Below, piece after piece: positions 34,275-46,847 of a DNA stretch of 64,000 nt; within the stretch, counting starts at the first letter, position 1; each line of letters begins with the position of its first letter. Made by a program: the position numbers and the translations under genes. The notes beneath the pieces are model-generated. The model saw only the letters and a list, made by a program, of their open reading frames with translations, ran no database searches and had not been told where the DNA came from. This DNA is from Myripristis murdjan. Taxonomy: Eukaryota; Chordata; Actinopteri; Holocentriformes; Holocentridae. The stretch lies in the NCBI RefSeq assembly GCF_902150065.1, contig NC_043990.1, positions 20,935,699 through 20,999,698 on the forward strand, given 5' to 3'.

Positions 34275-36835
34275 TTAAAGTTCATCGTGCTTGTAAGTAA
34301 ACTCTCTGGAGGATATGAAGCCATCTTTGTTCTCATCCTCTTTGGCGAAGATATCCTCCACCATTTGCTCATGTTGAGTGTTGTTGGGAGGGTAGCCGTG
34401 ACGCTCGAACTCCTTCCTCAGGTATTCTTTCACCTGGCAAACGGGGGGAAGAGAGGACACAATGGAGTGAAAATGTCAGTTTTTGAGAGGGGGAAAAAAA
34501 AGACTGAAACAACAAATATAAAGGGACAAAAAAAAACAAAACAAAAAAAAAAACAGAAAATGTGGCCTCTGTCCAGATAAAGAACCAGGTGAGAGAGAGA
34601 GAGAAATGCACCCCATGTTTCATCCCTTTAATACATCCTGTATTAATTTCAAATGATAGGAACATTAGGAAATGGCCTGTTGTAACAATATATCAATATT
34701 TAAGCATGTCTGCAACTGGAAGTGTTGAAACAGCAATATAAGGCAACATTAGAATAGGAACACTGAGTTATGGGGAGATGTATCAACAAAAATAATGTTG
34801 GTATTGCTTTCAAAAAGTTGGTATTGACCTGGTACCTGAGTATCGATTCTTGTGACATCCCTAGGCTGCTGTATCAGCATCTACTCTATGTGAAAATACT
34901 TGCTGAGACAAAACACAGAAACCAAATCCCTCTTGTCCTCACTTCTTGCTTGGAGAGCCTCCAGTCATCATTGAGGTCCATCTCCTGGAAGGACTCGTGC
35001 GACCTGGGGCCATTTCTGATCTCCATCACCTCGATGATGAAGGTCAAGGTGCTCTCAGGTGGGATCTTACCTGACCACAGATAACACCACAAAGCAGAGA
35101 TCAATTTAAACTAACACTGGATATTACCTGAGGGATCTGTGAGCATAACAGGGCACAGAAATATATTTTTGGTTAGTGCCGAACAAATCCCATTCACTGT
35201 GAGCGGATGTGACTAGACAAGCAGAGAGAAGCAAACTTAGACCGTGTTATTGGTCTGAGTTTCAAACTGGTCATGTCATTTACGTTTTTGTTGTTATGGC
35301 AGAGACTAGTTCAGGATACAAAGGGTCCTGTTGGGAGTTAGTGTGGTTTGTCCTTACCAGAACCATGCACCGTATGATTTACATGCTCCATGCTGAGAAA
35401 AAGCTGGACTGATATTAGTGTATGGAGGCCCCATTCAGCATAGCAGTCCTGGAATGCCATTCAAAACAACATAGTGTTTGAACAGTTCTTTTTAATTAGG
35501 TGTACAATCATGCATAATATTGACAATATTACACATTTTGTAAAACTAAGAGGCAGTGCAATGTGTGCTCATAGCAACATGTGTGTATGTGGGTGCAGGA
35601 TACCTCTCCCTTCCTTCCCGTAGGCCAGAGCTGGAGGTATGACTAGTCTCCTCTTCTCTCCAGCGCACATGTCCTGCAGGCCTTCGTCCCAGCCCTTGAT
35701 GCCTTCCCTGATGCCCAGTGTAAACCACACTGGCTGTTTGTCACCATTGATACGACTGGGTGAACCACAGAGCCAGAGACAGACATGGGGGAGCAGAGTG
35801 TCACATTTTTGGAATAGGTAAAGTAGCTTGTACAATCTCTTTCTGATGAATCAGAAGTCGCTGAAAGCAAAATACCAGTGCCAATATTGCATTTGGTATT
35901 AAAGACATTTTGTAAATGTTCTTGGTTGAACATTTCCAAAAAACAAACAAACAAACAAGCAAAAAAAAAAAAAAAAAAAAAAAAAAACATTCAAACCAAA
36001 TGCAAGTAACTCTGCTTAAGTCAGAAACACCATTTATACTGGAACCATGTCCAGTATTACTGTCTGTACGACATGTGTGCATATGTGATGTGTTCTAACC
36101 AACTTGAGAAGCCAAAAGCAAATTTCCACATATATCTTACTATCTTATCTTATTATGAGTTATAGCCCATTTACTACTGTTTACATCAAGTTCACATTAA
36201 CCCAGTCATTTTGCAACTATATGCCATATGTGTATAGAATTTCTTTTTCTTTTCTTTTCTTTTCTCTCTCTCTCTCTGTCTTTTTTTTTTTTTTTTTTTT
36301 AAATCAAACATCAGAAATGATCCAAACTACCGTGAACCGCTGAATCGGCTTACAAATATTCCCTAAATCTTGCGGAGACTTCCATTCCCTCCTGTGGGTG
36401 TGAAGTGACTGAGCGAGTGATGCGCGCACTGATATGTAAACACTGGCGTCGGGGGAAAGAAGCAGCGACTGAACAGAAGCTTAATGGCATGAAATAGCTC
36501 CTCCTAAAGGCAAGGAAAGGACCCCCGGCTACTCCAGCTGAGTACACACAGCATCAGGAGTGACGGAAAGCAGAGGGCAACTTTGCACAAACTACAAGCG
36601 TCCTTTTAGACAGCCCACCTGTCATTCAACAACCAACTTACCTGGAGTAGAACAAAGTGCCATTTTCAAAATAGCCCTCCTGATGCACCAGCAGGATGTC
36701 TCCGTACTTGGATTTGCGGTGGCAAAGGAAAGGTCTGTGCAGGACGTCTATCTTCACCTCGGCCTCTGGAAGTTTTCCTCCGCAGACGAAGACGAGAAGA
36801 GAGGAGCTCAGCCAGCTCAGCGCCGCCAGCAGCAT
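34275..36835 (-). CDS. fkbp14: Peptidyl-prolyl isomerase FKBP14 (ER, EF-hand type)
   Basis: Four exons join in phase: 36835-36642, 35755-35604, 35070-34943 and 34433-34275, giving 210 aa (human 211). The enzyme catalyses proline cis-trans isomerisation on procollagen chains in the ER lumen. A hydrophobic signal peptide ([20 protein letters not shown]) opens the protein. The FKBP domain contains [60 protein letters not shown] and [15 protein letters not shown]. Two EF-hands follow: [12 protein letters not shown] (about 140) and [12 protein letters not shown] (about 193). The C-terminus HDEL is the ER-retention signal. An NGT glycosylation sequon lies in the first third. [20 protein letters not shown] matches FKBP14 rather than FKBP7. 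The start was chosen because it opens the signal peptide; an upstream in-frame ATG would bury it. It is convergent with wipf3, as the human order WIPF3-SCRN1-FKBP14 suggests, with SCRN1 absent here. Confidence 0.95.
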
Positions 36836-36987
36836 TGTACCAAGACAACTCTCTGACCGTGGAGGACAGAGGATAACAGCTACAAATACACAGCTGTGAC
36901 ACACAGCAGCAGGCGTGCAGTAGTGCAGCGGTCCTCTACGTGGCAGTGACGTTTCATCATACAAGTTGTTGCAGGAAGTCTCCATGT

Positions 36988-37020
36988 GATTGGATGGTTT
37001 CCTTCTGTTAGCCCCGCCCC
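36988..37020 (-). promoter_or_regulatory. fkbp14: fkbp14 promoter elements: CCAAT and GC box
   Basis: On the minus strand CCAATC (36988-36993) and a GC box, GGGGCGGGGC (37011-37020), lie 150-185 bp upstream of the fkbp14 start. No clear TATA box is present, consistent with a housekeeping-type ER chaperone promoter. Confidence 0.5.
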
Positions 37021-37944
37021 TAAACACTCCCATTTGCCATCCACGCAATGAAAAACAGGTGACTTCACTAGTGTTTTTTTTATTATTTGATCAGTGTTTC
37101 ATGTCATTTTCAGACACACGAGGATGACCACCTTATCAATCATATAGCACCACTTTTATAGTCTCATTGTAATGGACGGAAATACAACAGTGTCTACATG
37201 CTGCTGCAACATTCACAGATACTGTTATTGTTATTACTCTTGTTGTCAATATAACATTCATTTTCGTCCCGTTGGATATTGCACATTTGACATCCACTCC
37301 AACAGGTTCACACTTTTGGCAAGTACAATCACAGCATTGGTTAAAGGCAAAAGCTAATGGCATACAGTTGAGAGCAGTCTGCCAGGCGCTGCAACACATT
37401 CACATGCAACAACACAGCACTGCAGGCATTTAACAAATATATGTATTATAATACATCACACCTAAATATAAATATTTACACACCCCTGATTTGCATACTA
37501 TATTTGCCTCTTTGGAAATTCCATCCTTATTAACTCTCTCTTTGCTATAAAATATGTTTTTTTAAGAACACAGCTTATTTCTGCATTAACAGTCAAGAAT
37601 TCATTGACATTATAAGTACATTACACGGTCATAGTGAAAATATGTTGTCCACAACCACCAGTGCCGGTAACAGTGCTGCAGCTGATGGTATAACACAGTA
37701 GTGTGGAGCCATTTCCTGAGGCCAACAAAGGAATTAACACTCCAGAGGGTTCAGTCAAATCAAAGTTGACTCCCCTGACTTTTCATGGCTCAGAACATTA
37801 AAGCTTCCCCTTCGTAGTCCACCAGTCCACCAGTTATCTTTTTGGGTGAGACTCCAGTAAAAATCTGAAGTATGAACATTCCCAAAATGCAGCCAGTCTA
37901 GCTGCCATTTTCTTTGTTTCTTTTTTTTTTTTTCTTGAAGGGGT
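37021..37944. other. fkbp14-colq intergenic gap including colq 3' UTR
   Basis: Nothing coding is seen. The colq 3' UTR occupies an unknown part of this AT-rich stretch; candidate reverse-strand AATAAA-like words lie near 37079. Confidence 0.45.
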
Positions 37945-38960
37945 TCAGGTGAAATACTTGCAGCCGGTGGAGTCAATGAGGCAGGCGTCAGTGCATCTGA
38001 GCTGCCCAAAGGATCTGCAGAAGACACAAGAGGGTGATTTATAACATATGTGAGTGAGTGCATGAATGCAATCTTGTATTTACATTCAGAACTAAATATG
38101 GGACGACATGAAAAGTATATAGTGACCAAAATTATCATGAATTTTGAAATGATTAGTTTATTATCCTCTTAACTTCCCTTGAGCATTATTATAAAACCCA
38201 AAATATGACCAAACATCAGACCTAGCCCTCTTCAAAGGGTTAAAAAATTCCCAGAGTGCTGTCAGTGCTGCTGCAAAAATGTGACTTTTTAAAAATGTGC
38301 AAATGAAAATGTTACAATACATAATTAAAATCTGAAGCAGTGTAGCAAACTGTTCCCTCCCTATTCAGTGGCCAGTTTAAAGTACACCTTCCTGGAGGCA
38401 AGATGTGGTCCTGAATGGTTCTGGCTGAGTGACAGGTGGATACTGAGTGCATGTGTGTGCATTCACTCTCAATAGGTGTTACTAGTGAACAAACCCAGGG
38501 AGATAGGATTTGCAGGTCTGATAACCGAAATCCTTTCCATCACACTCCTCCATGCCTTCATGCCGGTAGCCGTCTCCACAGTAAGCCCACTTACAGTCTG
38601 AAGTGATGAAGGGAAGGAGATAAAGAGAATGAAGCGATGGGAGTAAGAGAAAGCGAGGGAGGTAAGGAAGAGAGAGGGAGAGGGAGAGAGAGAGAGGACA
38701 GACATTACTAATTGCTTTGGCACTCCTGTGTGTTACAGTGATGCCAATACAGCATTTTTCTGCTAATTTAATTGAACTGAGAAGTGGAGAGTGAGACAGG
38801 CTGACACAACGAGAGAGGGTGAGATTAATGAAGCTCTAGTAAAGGCTTTACTATGCTTACTCCTTTTACCCTCTGCCATGTGGGATCAGACTCTAAATGG
38901 ATATACTGTAGTTAAGCTCTGCAGGGCACCTTATGAGCAGTTGTGCACAGAACAGAATGG

Positions 38961-39015
<55 letters not shown>

Positions 39016-39237
39016 CTGTGCAGAGATGTAGTGGAACGCAAACCCACCTCAACTATGTAAATCCTTTTAATTTGCAGAATAGTTGCCCCACATTTTTGAA
39101 TGATGTAAATGTTGATGTAAATTCATAACATATGTCATACAAGTAGTGTCAAAATGATGCAAATTAGGACATGAGAATATTTTATTTGAGTGTATTCAGA
39201 CACCTTTGTATTCACCACTGCATCACTGGGTCTAGTC

Positions 39238-39286
<49 letters not shown>

Positions 39287-39715
39287 TGTGTGTGTGAGTA
39301 AGCTTGAGGGAAATGTAACTCACTAAGACAAGAGTCAGTGACAATCTTGTTGCCATCATCACACTCCTCTCCATGCTGAGCCTGCACTTTCCCGTCCCCA
39401 CAAACACCGACTCTCTCTGGGACTTTCTCTGTGGACTGGAACGGCTGGAAAGGCTACAGAAGTTATTAGTAAGCAAGACTGTAAATTTCAATCTTATTGC
39501 CTCCAGAACAGTTTGAAAAGCTGCTGAAAAGCTGTAATTTGGTTGCATTACACTCCACGCCTGGTTTCAGTACCTGTATAGGCTTCCAGCCATCTTTATC
39601 TTTGAAATAGAGGGATTTCTGATCCTTCCTGAATGCTATGGCGTTGTCCATATGCAGACGGCCCAGCTCCTCCTCACTGTTTACCACAAATATCTACATG
39701 CATGAAACCAAGCAT

Positions 39716-39751
<36 letters not shown>

Positions 39752-42700
39752 ACATTCATACATCCAAATATACATAAAGAATGAGAATGACTAATGATGA
39801 CTACATGTTCAGTATTGTTCCAGTATGCAGTCAGTGTAGATCTAATATTCAGATTGGAGAAAAAAACATCAGGGTTCATATGGTCATGAACATAATTTTA
39901 TAAAAGTCACTTCTGGAAAAGTCATGAAAATATGACTACAGCAGCATCAACACTGTCAAAAGAATAATTGACTAAACAAATCATTATATTAAAAAATGTT
40001 CTTTCTTTATGTTTCACTTTGTCTCAGTCTGGTGATGAAAGTTGAAAATAGCTTATTTTACTGAAGCGAGTAAATACTGTCCACATTTTTAGTCAAGGCA
40101 ACTGCAAATTATGTTTCAGCTTGGAGTGAAACTGTGTTCTAGCGAAGCTCACGTACTGTATTTGAAATATCGACTGATCTTTCCTGTGAAACTCCAAAAA
40201 GCAGTTTCTTTTGGTTATGAACATGAAGCTATAAAATGTGGAGAAATCATGGAAAAGTTCTTGAAAACCACCGGTATGCATCCTGACATGTTTTGTGTGA
40301 AAGAGGTCTTACTGCAGGGACTCTGTTGTAGCTGCCTCTCTGTGTGTAGCTTCCATAAGGGGCATTGCTCGCCCCAGCATTGGGATCACACTCACAGCGA
40401 CCTGGTGGTCCTGGAAGACCCTTCTCTCCCTTCTCCCCGACTAAATACAGGCCTGCAAGACACAGAGGTCAACACGCATGTATTATGATGTGATATTACA
40501 CTATAATAGCAACAGGCTGAATGTGTATGTGTGTGTGTTACCTGAGGCAGGTAGACCAGGAGGCCCGGGGAGGCCGTTAGGACCTGGTGGTCCAGTGGGG
40601 CCCATGACTCCAGGGGCTCCACTCTGGCCCTTCATACCCTACACAAACCAAAGAGCACCTCCAATGTTAGTATATACACACCCACAGTGAAGGTGACCTG
40701 AATGGCATTGCCACTTGTGCATAGCTGGGATAATCTAGTCCATGGGAAACGTGTGTGTGTGTGTGTTTGAGTGTGTATGCGCGTGCATGTGATCTATGTG
40801 TAGACTAGATCTAAGACACTAAAGACCCCACAGCCCCGGCGGAAGTCTATACTTAGAGCTGCAAGTGAGGCCTGAGAGACTGAATTAGCCAGTGAGGACA
40901 TAGCTCTCGGCTGACAGAATGAGACATAGCAAAGTGTCACTGTTTGACTCTGTGGTTAAGTGATGTTGCTGTGTAAAAGTGTGCTGTGCTAGAATGAGTG
41001 TGAAATGCATGGAAAATCTAATGCCAGTGGTCTAACCCTGTGTACACACTGACCCAGGCCTACTACATGTCAAACAAACACATACGATACTATAAATGAA
41101 TCCAAACACCCTGTCCACGAGTCCATCATTTTTCTTTTCTTATTCCCTTCAACACCTTCTTATATCTCATGCTCTTCACCTGTTTGCCTCTCTTCCCTGG
41201 TCGTCCCGTGGGTCCTCTCTTCCCTGAGACTCCTGGCTCTCCCTTTGGTCCCATCTCACCCTAAAAGCCGAGCAGAGTTGAGCAAAACTCAACATGATGT
41301 CTATTTTTAGAGATTACTTGGTATTCAATCATGCTTACCTTCTGTCCAAGCATCCCGGGCAAACCAATAGACCCCTAAATAGAGGCAAAATGAGAATAGG
41401 CATGTCATTTTTCTGTAGATCAGGGGCTCAAGAGATTCAAAATTGGGCTAATTAAAAATACTAATTTAAAATACTAATCTTGCCATTTTGGGACCTGAAA
41501 GAAACAGGCTTGCAAAGTGTTTTGAGCTCCGACCAGTAGATGAACAAGATGCTTTCAGTATCTCGCGAACTGACATGGCCCACTATAACCCAGCAGAATG
41601 AAATGCTTACAAACAGCCTAAGATAATTGCATCAGCTAAAAAATTACATTTCTCTACTTACCTTATCCCCCTTTGGTCCTGTTACTCCAGGGTCTCCACG
41701 AACCCCCTTTTGCGAGAAAGAGGAGAGAAGGACCAAATAAAGGATGAACAAAGGTGATTACTGACATGTAAGTATATTGGAACATCTAAGCCTGAGCTTA
41801 CCTTATCTCCTTTGTTACCAGGCAAACCCTGAAAGGGGGAATATAACAGCAAATAAGACAGCAGGAAATCCAATAATTCTTCAAACACTCACAACAGGTA
41901 AATGCATAACATAGGATCTGATCAGTTACAGCCAAGTACATGACTTTGTGTATTTTGGTGTGCATCCAACCTTTGTCCCTGGTGGTCCCCTCAGTCCTGG
42001 TAATCCCATGAGTCCTAGATCGCCTTTCTCGCCCTAATAAAAATTCATAAAAATGACAAACTATGTCAGTGTTTCACAGTCTTTCATTTTTTTGTATTTT
42101 TCTTTTTGGTGCTGATGGACTCTTTGGCAGAATGACTAAATCCTGAGGGACATCAAATTAGTGATTACATAGACATGTTGAACAAAGTTGTGTGTACTCA
42201 CGTGTGACCGCCAGAAAACAGATCGGGCTGCATACTGGACCATGATCTAACCAAAATAACTATCTTCACTAGCAGAAACTATTCTAGGAATTTCATTTAA
42301 GGCCCCCTCGACTCAAAAATGTGTTTTTCTAATCGGTCACTTGAATGTTTTATTTTCAAAAAACAGGACTAACTCGACATGGCTGCTTGACATGAACAAT
42401 ATTAGTGCAACAAAGAGAATTGCTGATTTTTTTTTTTTTGCATGGATAGATTAGCAATTATGATACAAGTTATGAGCCAGTGTGAGTCAGGGGTGGACTG
42501 TGACCATTTTCATATTTCATAGTTCTGCACAGACTTAATGAGTGCAATGTGGAGAGTTAAAATTAAAGTATTTAAAGTACTTTGGATTTCTTCACATTTA
42601 TGCAAAATCTCAAGGTATTTTCAATGTGACACACTGCACCATTTTGGAACCATCATACTACAACAATGTGTCAAGTGTCTGGAAGGAGCAGCACGAGACT

Positions 42701-44799
42701 CACCTTGGGGCCTTCAGGACCAGGCCACCCTGGAAGTCCTTGTTTCCCTGGGAGGCCTGGGGCTCCGGTCCGTCCCTGCAACAAAAAAATCAGAAAAAAG
42801 CCATGTGTCAATTCTAATAAGTTAATAAGTCAAGATTTAAGAAGCTTGTTTGATACTGTACAAGGGTCTTTTGGGATGCACCGACACATTTGACCATGTT
42901 CTCTCCTTTCTTCAGTTTTGACTGTATTTTGATTTCATACAGTGTTTTACTTGCTCTTTCTTTAATTTGAGTTTAACCACATTTTTTTACAACATTGTTG
43001 TATTTTGTTTGGTTGACCACATTGCCATGATGCTCCTCTCTTACCCAGGTCTCTTCAGAAACAGAGATCTTTGGTCTCACTGGGGTTAACATTGCTAAAT
43101 AAAGGTTAAATACAAACACAAACACAATGTATAATTAATATTAATATCTCCCTCTATGATTTCCTAATGTGACATGGCCGAGGACAAAACCTGGGATGCA
43201 GGGTTTAGAGAGTACCGCTGAGAAAACATTAATTAGGGGACGGGACTAAGAACTTAATCAATCTTGTTCTATCACCAATTCCCTCCCAACAGAAGAGCCA
43301 AATATATTACGCAATATCCTCATATCTCTGTGACACCTGCACAAGTATCCCAGTGCTGCCGTTCTAGCAGTGTGCTCTCATTTAGCCGCCTGTCATTAAA
43401 ACAGCAGCCTGTAGAGACACAGTGGATCCTGCTGCTGTGTTGAGTGATTTATCATAGAGAGCAAAGGCACTTAGGGAGATTAGAGTGCAGAAGCGCAGCG
43501 CTGGATAGCCTGGATCAGCAGGACTGGACGCCAGTACAAGGGCTAATGGAGCAAGGCCAAGCAAAGAGGAAGAGTGGAGGGAGGGAGAAGGAAAGAAGAG
43601 GGGAGTGACAGAGAGGAGAGGAGAGGAGCGAGAGGATGATGGGAGACAGCTGAGGAGGTGATCAGGCTTCGCTGTGTGGTTAGAGTGGCTACTGAGACTA
43701 ATGTAGCATGACCCATTTAGCAGTGGCAGAGGATATTCTGAGCATATCAATAGACAAAACCCATCACAGAGATACACAGAGGAGACAACAGGGAGAAAGG
43801 AAGAGAGAGAGAGTCCAGATCCCATTATGCCAAGGGCACGCTGGATGAATCAAGGAAACGAGAGAGAGATAAGTGAGGGAATGACACAAGCAGGAGGGGA
43901 GGAGTGGCTCACCTTTGACCCTGGACGTCCAATTTCCCCCTGGTGGAGGATAAATGAGGGGAGAGGAAACATTGCGCTCATTACAGTGGAGACATACAAG
44001 GACACACACACAAATACTTCTAATAACAAGTAACATCAGAGACATTCAAGTCAGTAACCAACACACCAAAACACATGCACAAGGACATACACACAAGGAC
44101 AAACCTTCTCCCCTTTTGGTCCTCTTATGCCGGGCAATCCACTATGACCCTGAAAAATGAAACCATATTTCTAAATAGCTCACATATCGCCACTGAGCAC
44201 GGTACATTTCTAGAAAGATCAATACTAAAAAGGTAATTTTGTTCAGTTTCCATGCTTGTTTAACAGCATTTCCATCTAAAATGGTTACAGCGAGCTAATT
44301 ACACTTTCTGATGCATGTATGATTTAATCAGACTGGAGAGCAGTCCAACAACTGTTTTCATATGTGAAGCATTTAACCTAATGTGGGGTCTTACCTGTGG
44401 TCCAGGGGGTCCTGGAGGTCCAGCTGCACACCCCGGAGTCACTTCTTTATGTTGCTTCTGCTCTCTCTCCTCTTCTTTATCCACAGCTGGCTCTAACATG
44501 CCAGAGCCATCCTTAGAAAACACATCAAATCTGAAACTCAGTATCTTCAGAGTAATGATAAAATTTCCAACAAGTAGCCCACTGTGGGTGTAGCAAGCTT
44601 AATCATATAGGGGTGTATTTATTTAGGCACATTTGTACATATTAGGGATGGGCAATATATATCAGTGATATGGTGATATGGCATTAGTGTTGTCTTCCCT
44701 GGTTTGAAAGGCTGCATTACAGTAGAGGGATGTAATTTTCTGAACTTATTCAACTGACGAGCTCTTGATATTTGATTTTGTCCAAATTGCCCAGCCCTA

Positions 44800-44840
<41 letters not shown>

Positions 44841-45247
44841 CACCTACAGGGGTCCCACGCTTCCACAGCTGAGGTGGCGGAGGGAACAACGGTGGTGGAG
44901 GCGGTGACATGAGACAACAGGGGTCAAACCTCATTGGCTCACCCAGCTGCCTGAGAGCTGACAGGGGAGACAGATAGCAGCGTGGTTCATCGGCGATCCA
45001 CCACAATAAATCACAGTGCAGTGAAAGGTGCGTGTGCATGCAACATGTGCTCCTGAGATTGTGCAGCGGCCAGTCTAGATGATAGTGTCCAACAAAGCAC
45101 ATATCATCCTACAAGAAACGCCCACACACAGCGGCAGCACTTACCTGAGGGCGGTGGGAGGATGCTGTCCATATAGGTGTTGTGGGATAGGGCCCCTGCA
45201 CAGCAAAGAAGAATGTGGAGGGACACTGCAGTCTTAACCAGGTCCAT
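37945..45247 (-). CDS. colq: Collagen tail subunit of asymmetric acetylcholinesterase (COLQ)
   Basis: Seventeen coding exons join in phase to 454 aa (human 455): 45247-45145, 44957-44848, 44511-44395, 44149-44105, 43939-43913, 42775-42704, 42033-41971, 41828-41802, 41706-41662, 41374-41339, 41260-41180, 40638-40542, 40440-40313, 39693-39574, 39444-39324, 38597-38495 and 38014-37945. ColQ trimers anchor acetylcholinesterase tetramers in the synaptic basal lamina. Exon 1 encodes a signal peptide. Exon 2 carries the proline-rich attachment domain ([16 protein letters not shown]) that binds AChE. Exons 3-12 give about 57 uninterrupted Gly-X-Y triplets, nearly all in exons of whole 9-bp multiples. 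[10 protein letters not shown] is the second heparin-binding site. The C-terminal domain has [58 protein letters not shown] and ends STGCKYFT, matching the MuSK-binding, cysteine-rich domain. Confidence 0.97.
38962..39014. repeat. (GT)n microsatellite in colq intron
   Basis: A perfect GT run lies between exons 15 and 16 of colq. Confidence 0.97.
39244..39296. repeat. (GT)n microsatellite just downstream of colq exon 15
   Basis: On the transcribed minus strand this is a CA run starting about 28 bp after the GTGAGT donor at 39323. Confidence 0.97.
39717..39750. repeat. (CA)n microsatellite at colq exon 14 acceptor
   Basis: On the minus strand this is a GT run ending about 23 bp before the TGCATGTAG acceptor at 39694. 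Confidence 0.97.
42930..43120 (+). repeat. Possible LINE-derived 3' tail repeat in colq intron
   Basis: CCCAGGTCTCTTCAGAAACA, GAGATCTTTGGTCTCACTGG and GGTTAACATTGCTAAATAAA followed by GGTTAAATAC resemble a tail shared by many fish copies ('...ggtctctcttgaaaaagagat...gttaaataaaggtt'). The element class is uncertain. Confidence 0.4.
44802..44838. repeat. (TG)n microsatellite directly after colq exon 2 donor
   Basis: On the minus strand the exon 2 donor GTAGGTGTTCA runs straight into a CA repeat, within 12 bp. Confidence 0.97.
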
Positions 45248-45264
45248 TCTGTCAGTTCACTCCC

Positions 45265-46070
45265 CCTGCAACACACAAGTCAAGCTGTCACACTGCCAAT
45301 CACTCCCTGTGGCAGCCTGTGCTCCCTGCGCTTACTGGTGGCTGCCACTTTCCTTAATTCCCTCTTGAGGCTGTCACCACTTGGTCCCCTTCTCTCTCTC
45401 TCTCTCTCTCCCTCTCTCTCTCTTGCTCTCTCGCTCTCTCTCCCTCCCACCCTCTCTCTTTCCTGTCATTACAATATAGCCTAAACTTATTGGAGCCTCA
45501 CACTGCAGCAGATGCAGGCACCTCTGTAATTCCAGCCGTACACCAACACCCCTCAGCCATGTGCCAGAATTAAACTGGGGGGGTCTCTCACTGGCTGGCG
45601 TCAAAACAAAGCTCTAACAGGTTCATCCACACAACCATATAGGCTATTCCAACAGCTCACATATGGAATAATAACGATAGATATAGCCTATTAAATAAAA
45701 CAGGTGAAAGGCAGTGAGTTTGTATGGTCGCCAAAATCATCATGCAATGCAATGGGACTCGAAATACACAGTTAAATAACCTGAAAAACGAAACACACCA
45801 GTCCCGTGTTGAACCACGTGTGTTTTGCAGAAAGCTGCAGCACCGGTTCACCCAGCCTCAGAGGGAGCCTGTTATATTAGGTAATCACATTGTCCAATGA
45901 AACATGCATGATTTTCCCCACACCCTAGAGATTTAGCAGTCCACGTATTTTTTTTTTCTTTCTTTTTTTTTTTTTTTACGCACAAGATCCGTCTTACCTT
46001 CCAGTTGGAGCTGCCCCGCACAGACGCGCTGTCTGGCTCTAGCGCTCCTCTGACCTGGGCTAAATGAAAT
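45265..46070 (-). other. colq: colq 5' UTR region with putative non-coding first exon
   Basis: A GTTGCAG acceptor lies 18 nt upstream of the start codon (exon begins near 45265). Further upstream a donor, AACTGGAAG|GTAAGACGG, ends at 45998 and is preceded by GC-rich DNA up to about 46070. Together these indicate one non-coding first exon. The intron between holds a (CT)n run at 45391-45448. Confidence 0.5.
45391..45448. repeat. (CT)n microsatellite
   Basis: An interrupted CT run lies in the colq 5' UTR intron. Confidence 0.95.
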
Positions 46071-46759
46071 GCGTGATGTGCGGTCCTCCCAACTGTGGCT
46101 CCTGTCCTGTCTCTGGGCTGCTAATCAATGAGATCCGCGTATCGATCCGCGTTTTTCCTCAGTGGTCAATAATAACACAATTGAGGTGGGAGGACCTTCT
46201 CTCCAGCTGCTCCAGTGCCCTGCAGATGCCACTGAGTGCAGCCGACACAGGAGAAGCAGCTTTATCCAGAGCTGGTCTGGATCAATAGGCTATATTTGTA
46301 ATGTAGTCTCTGGTTGAACAACTGGGATGACATTGGCACTCAGGTTTGGATATTCAGAGACGCTAGTTGTTTTCACAGGCGTTTATCCCCTCTTCTGCAG
46401 TGTAATGGCGCCCTCTGCTGTACATTTTAGTCCATGCACAAGATGATTTCATCTGCATACAATTCAGTTAATGGTAAGTAAATAAAAGGACGGTAAACTA
46501 GGAATATTATCATCAGACAAATAAGCAGTATAAACAAAGTAAATTACATTTTCAAAAAAAATATATAAGTTACACCAATCCGGGTTATATCCTCATTTCA
46601 AAGTGGAGGCTTACTGCTTTCTAGATGTGTAGGCAAAGGCAATTTAACTCTACTTCATGTTTAAATAATAGTGAACTCACTTAACCTCCTTTACCTCCTT
46701 TTTTTTAATATATTGATTTTGACTTACTACTTACTACCTAGTTGTTGTTGTTGTGTGTG

Positions 46760-46847
<88 letters not shown>

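Noticed and set aside
36836-37048. In-frame upstream extension of fkbp14 with an ATG near 37033
   Set aside because: It would place the signal peptide deep inside the protein and overlaps the CCAAT and GC-box promoter words. The start at 36835 opens the signal peptide directly.
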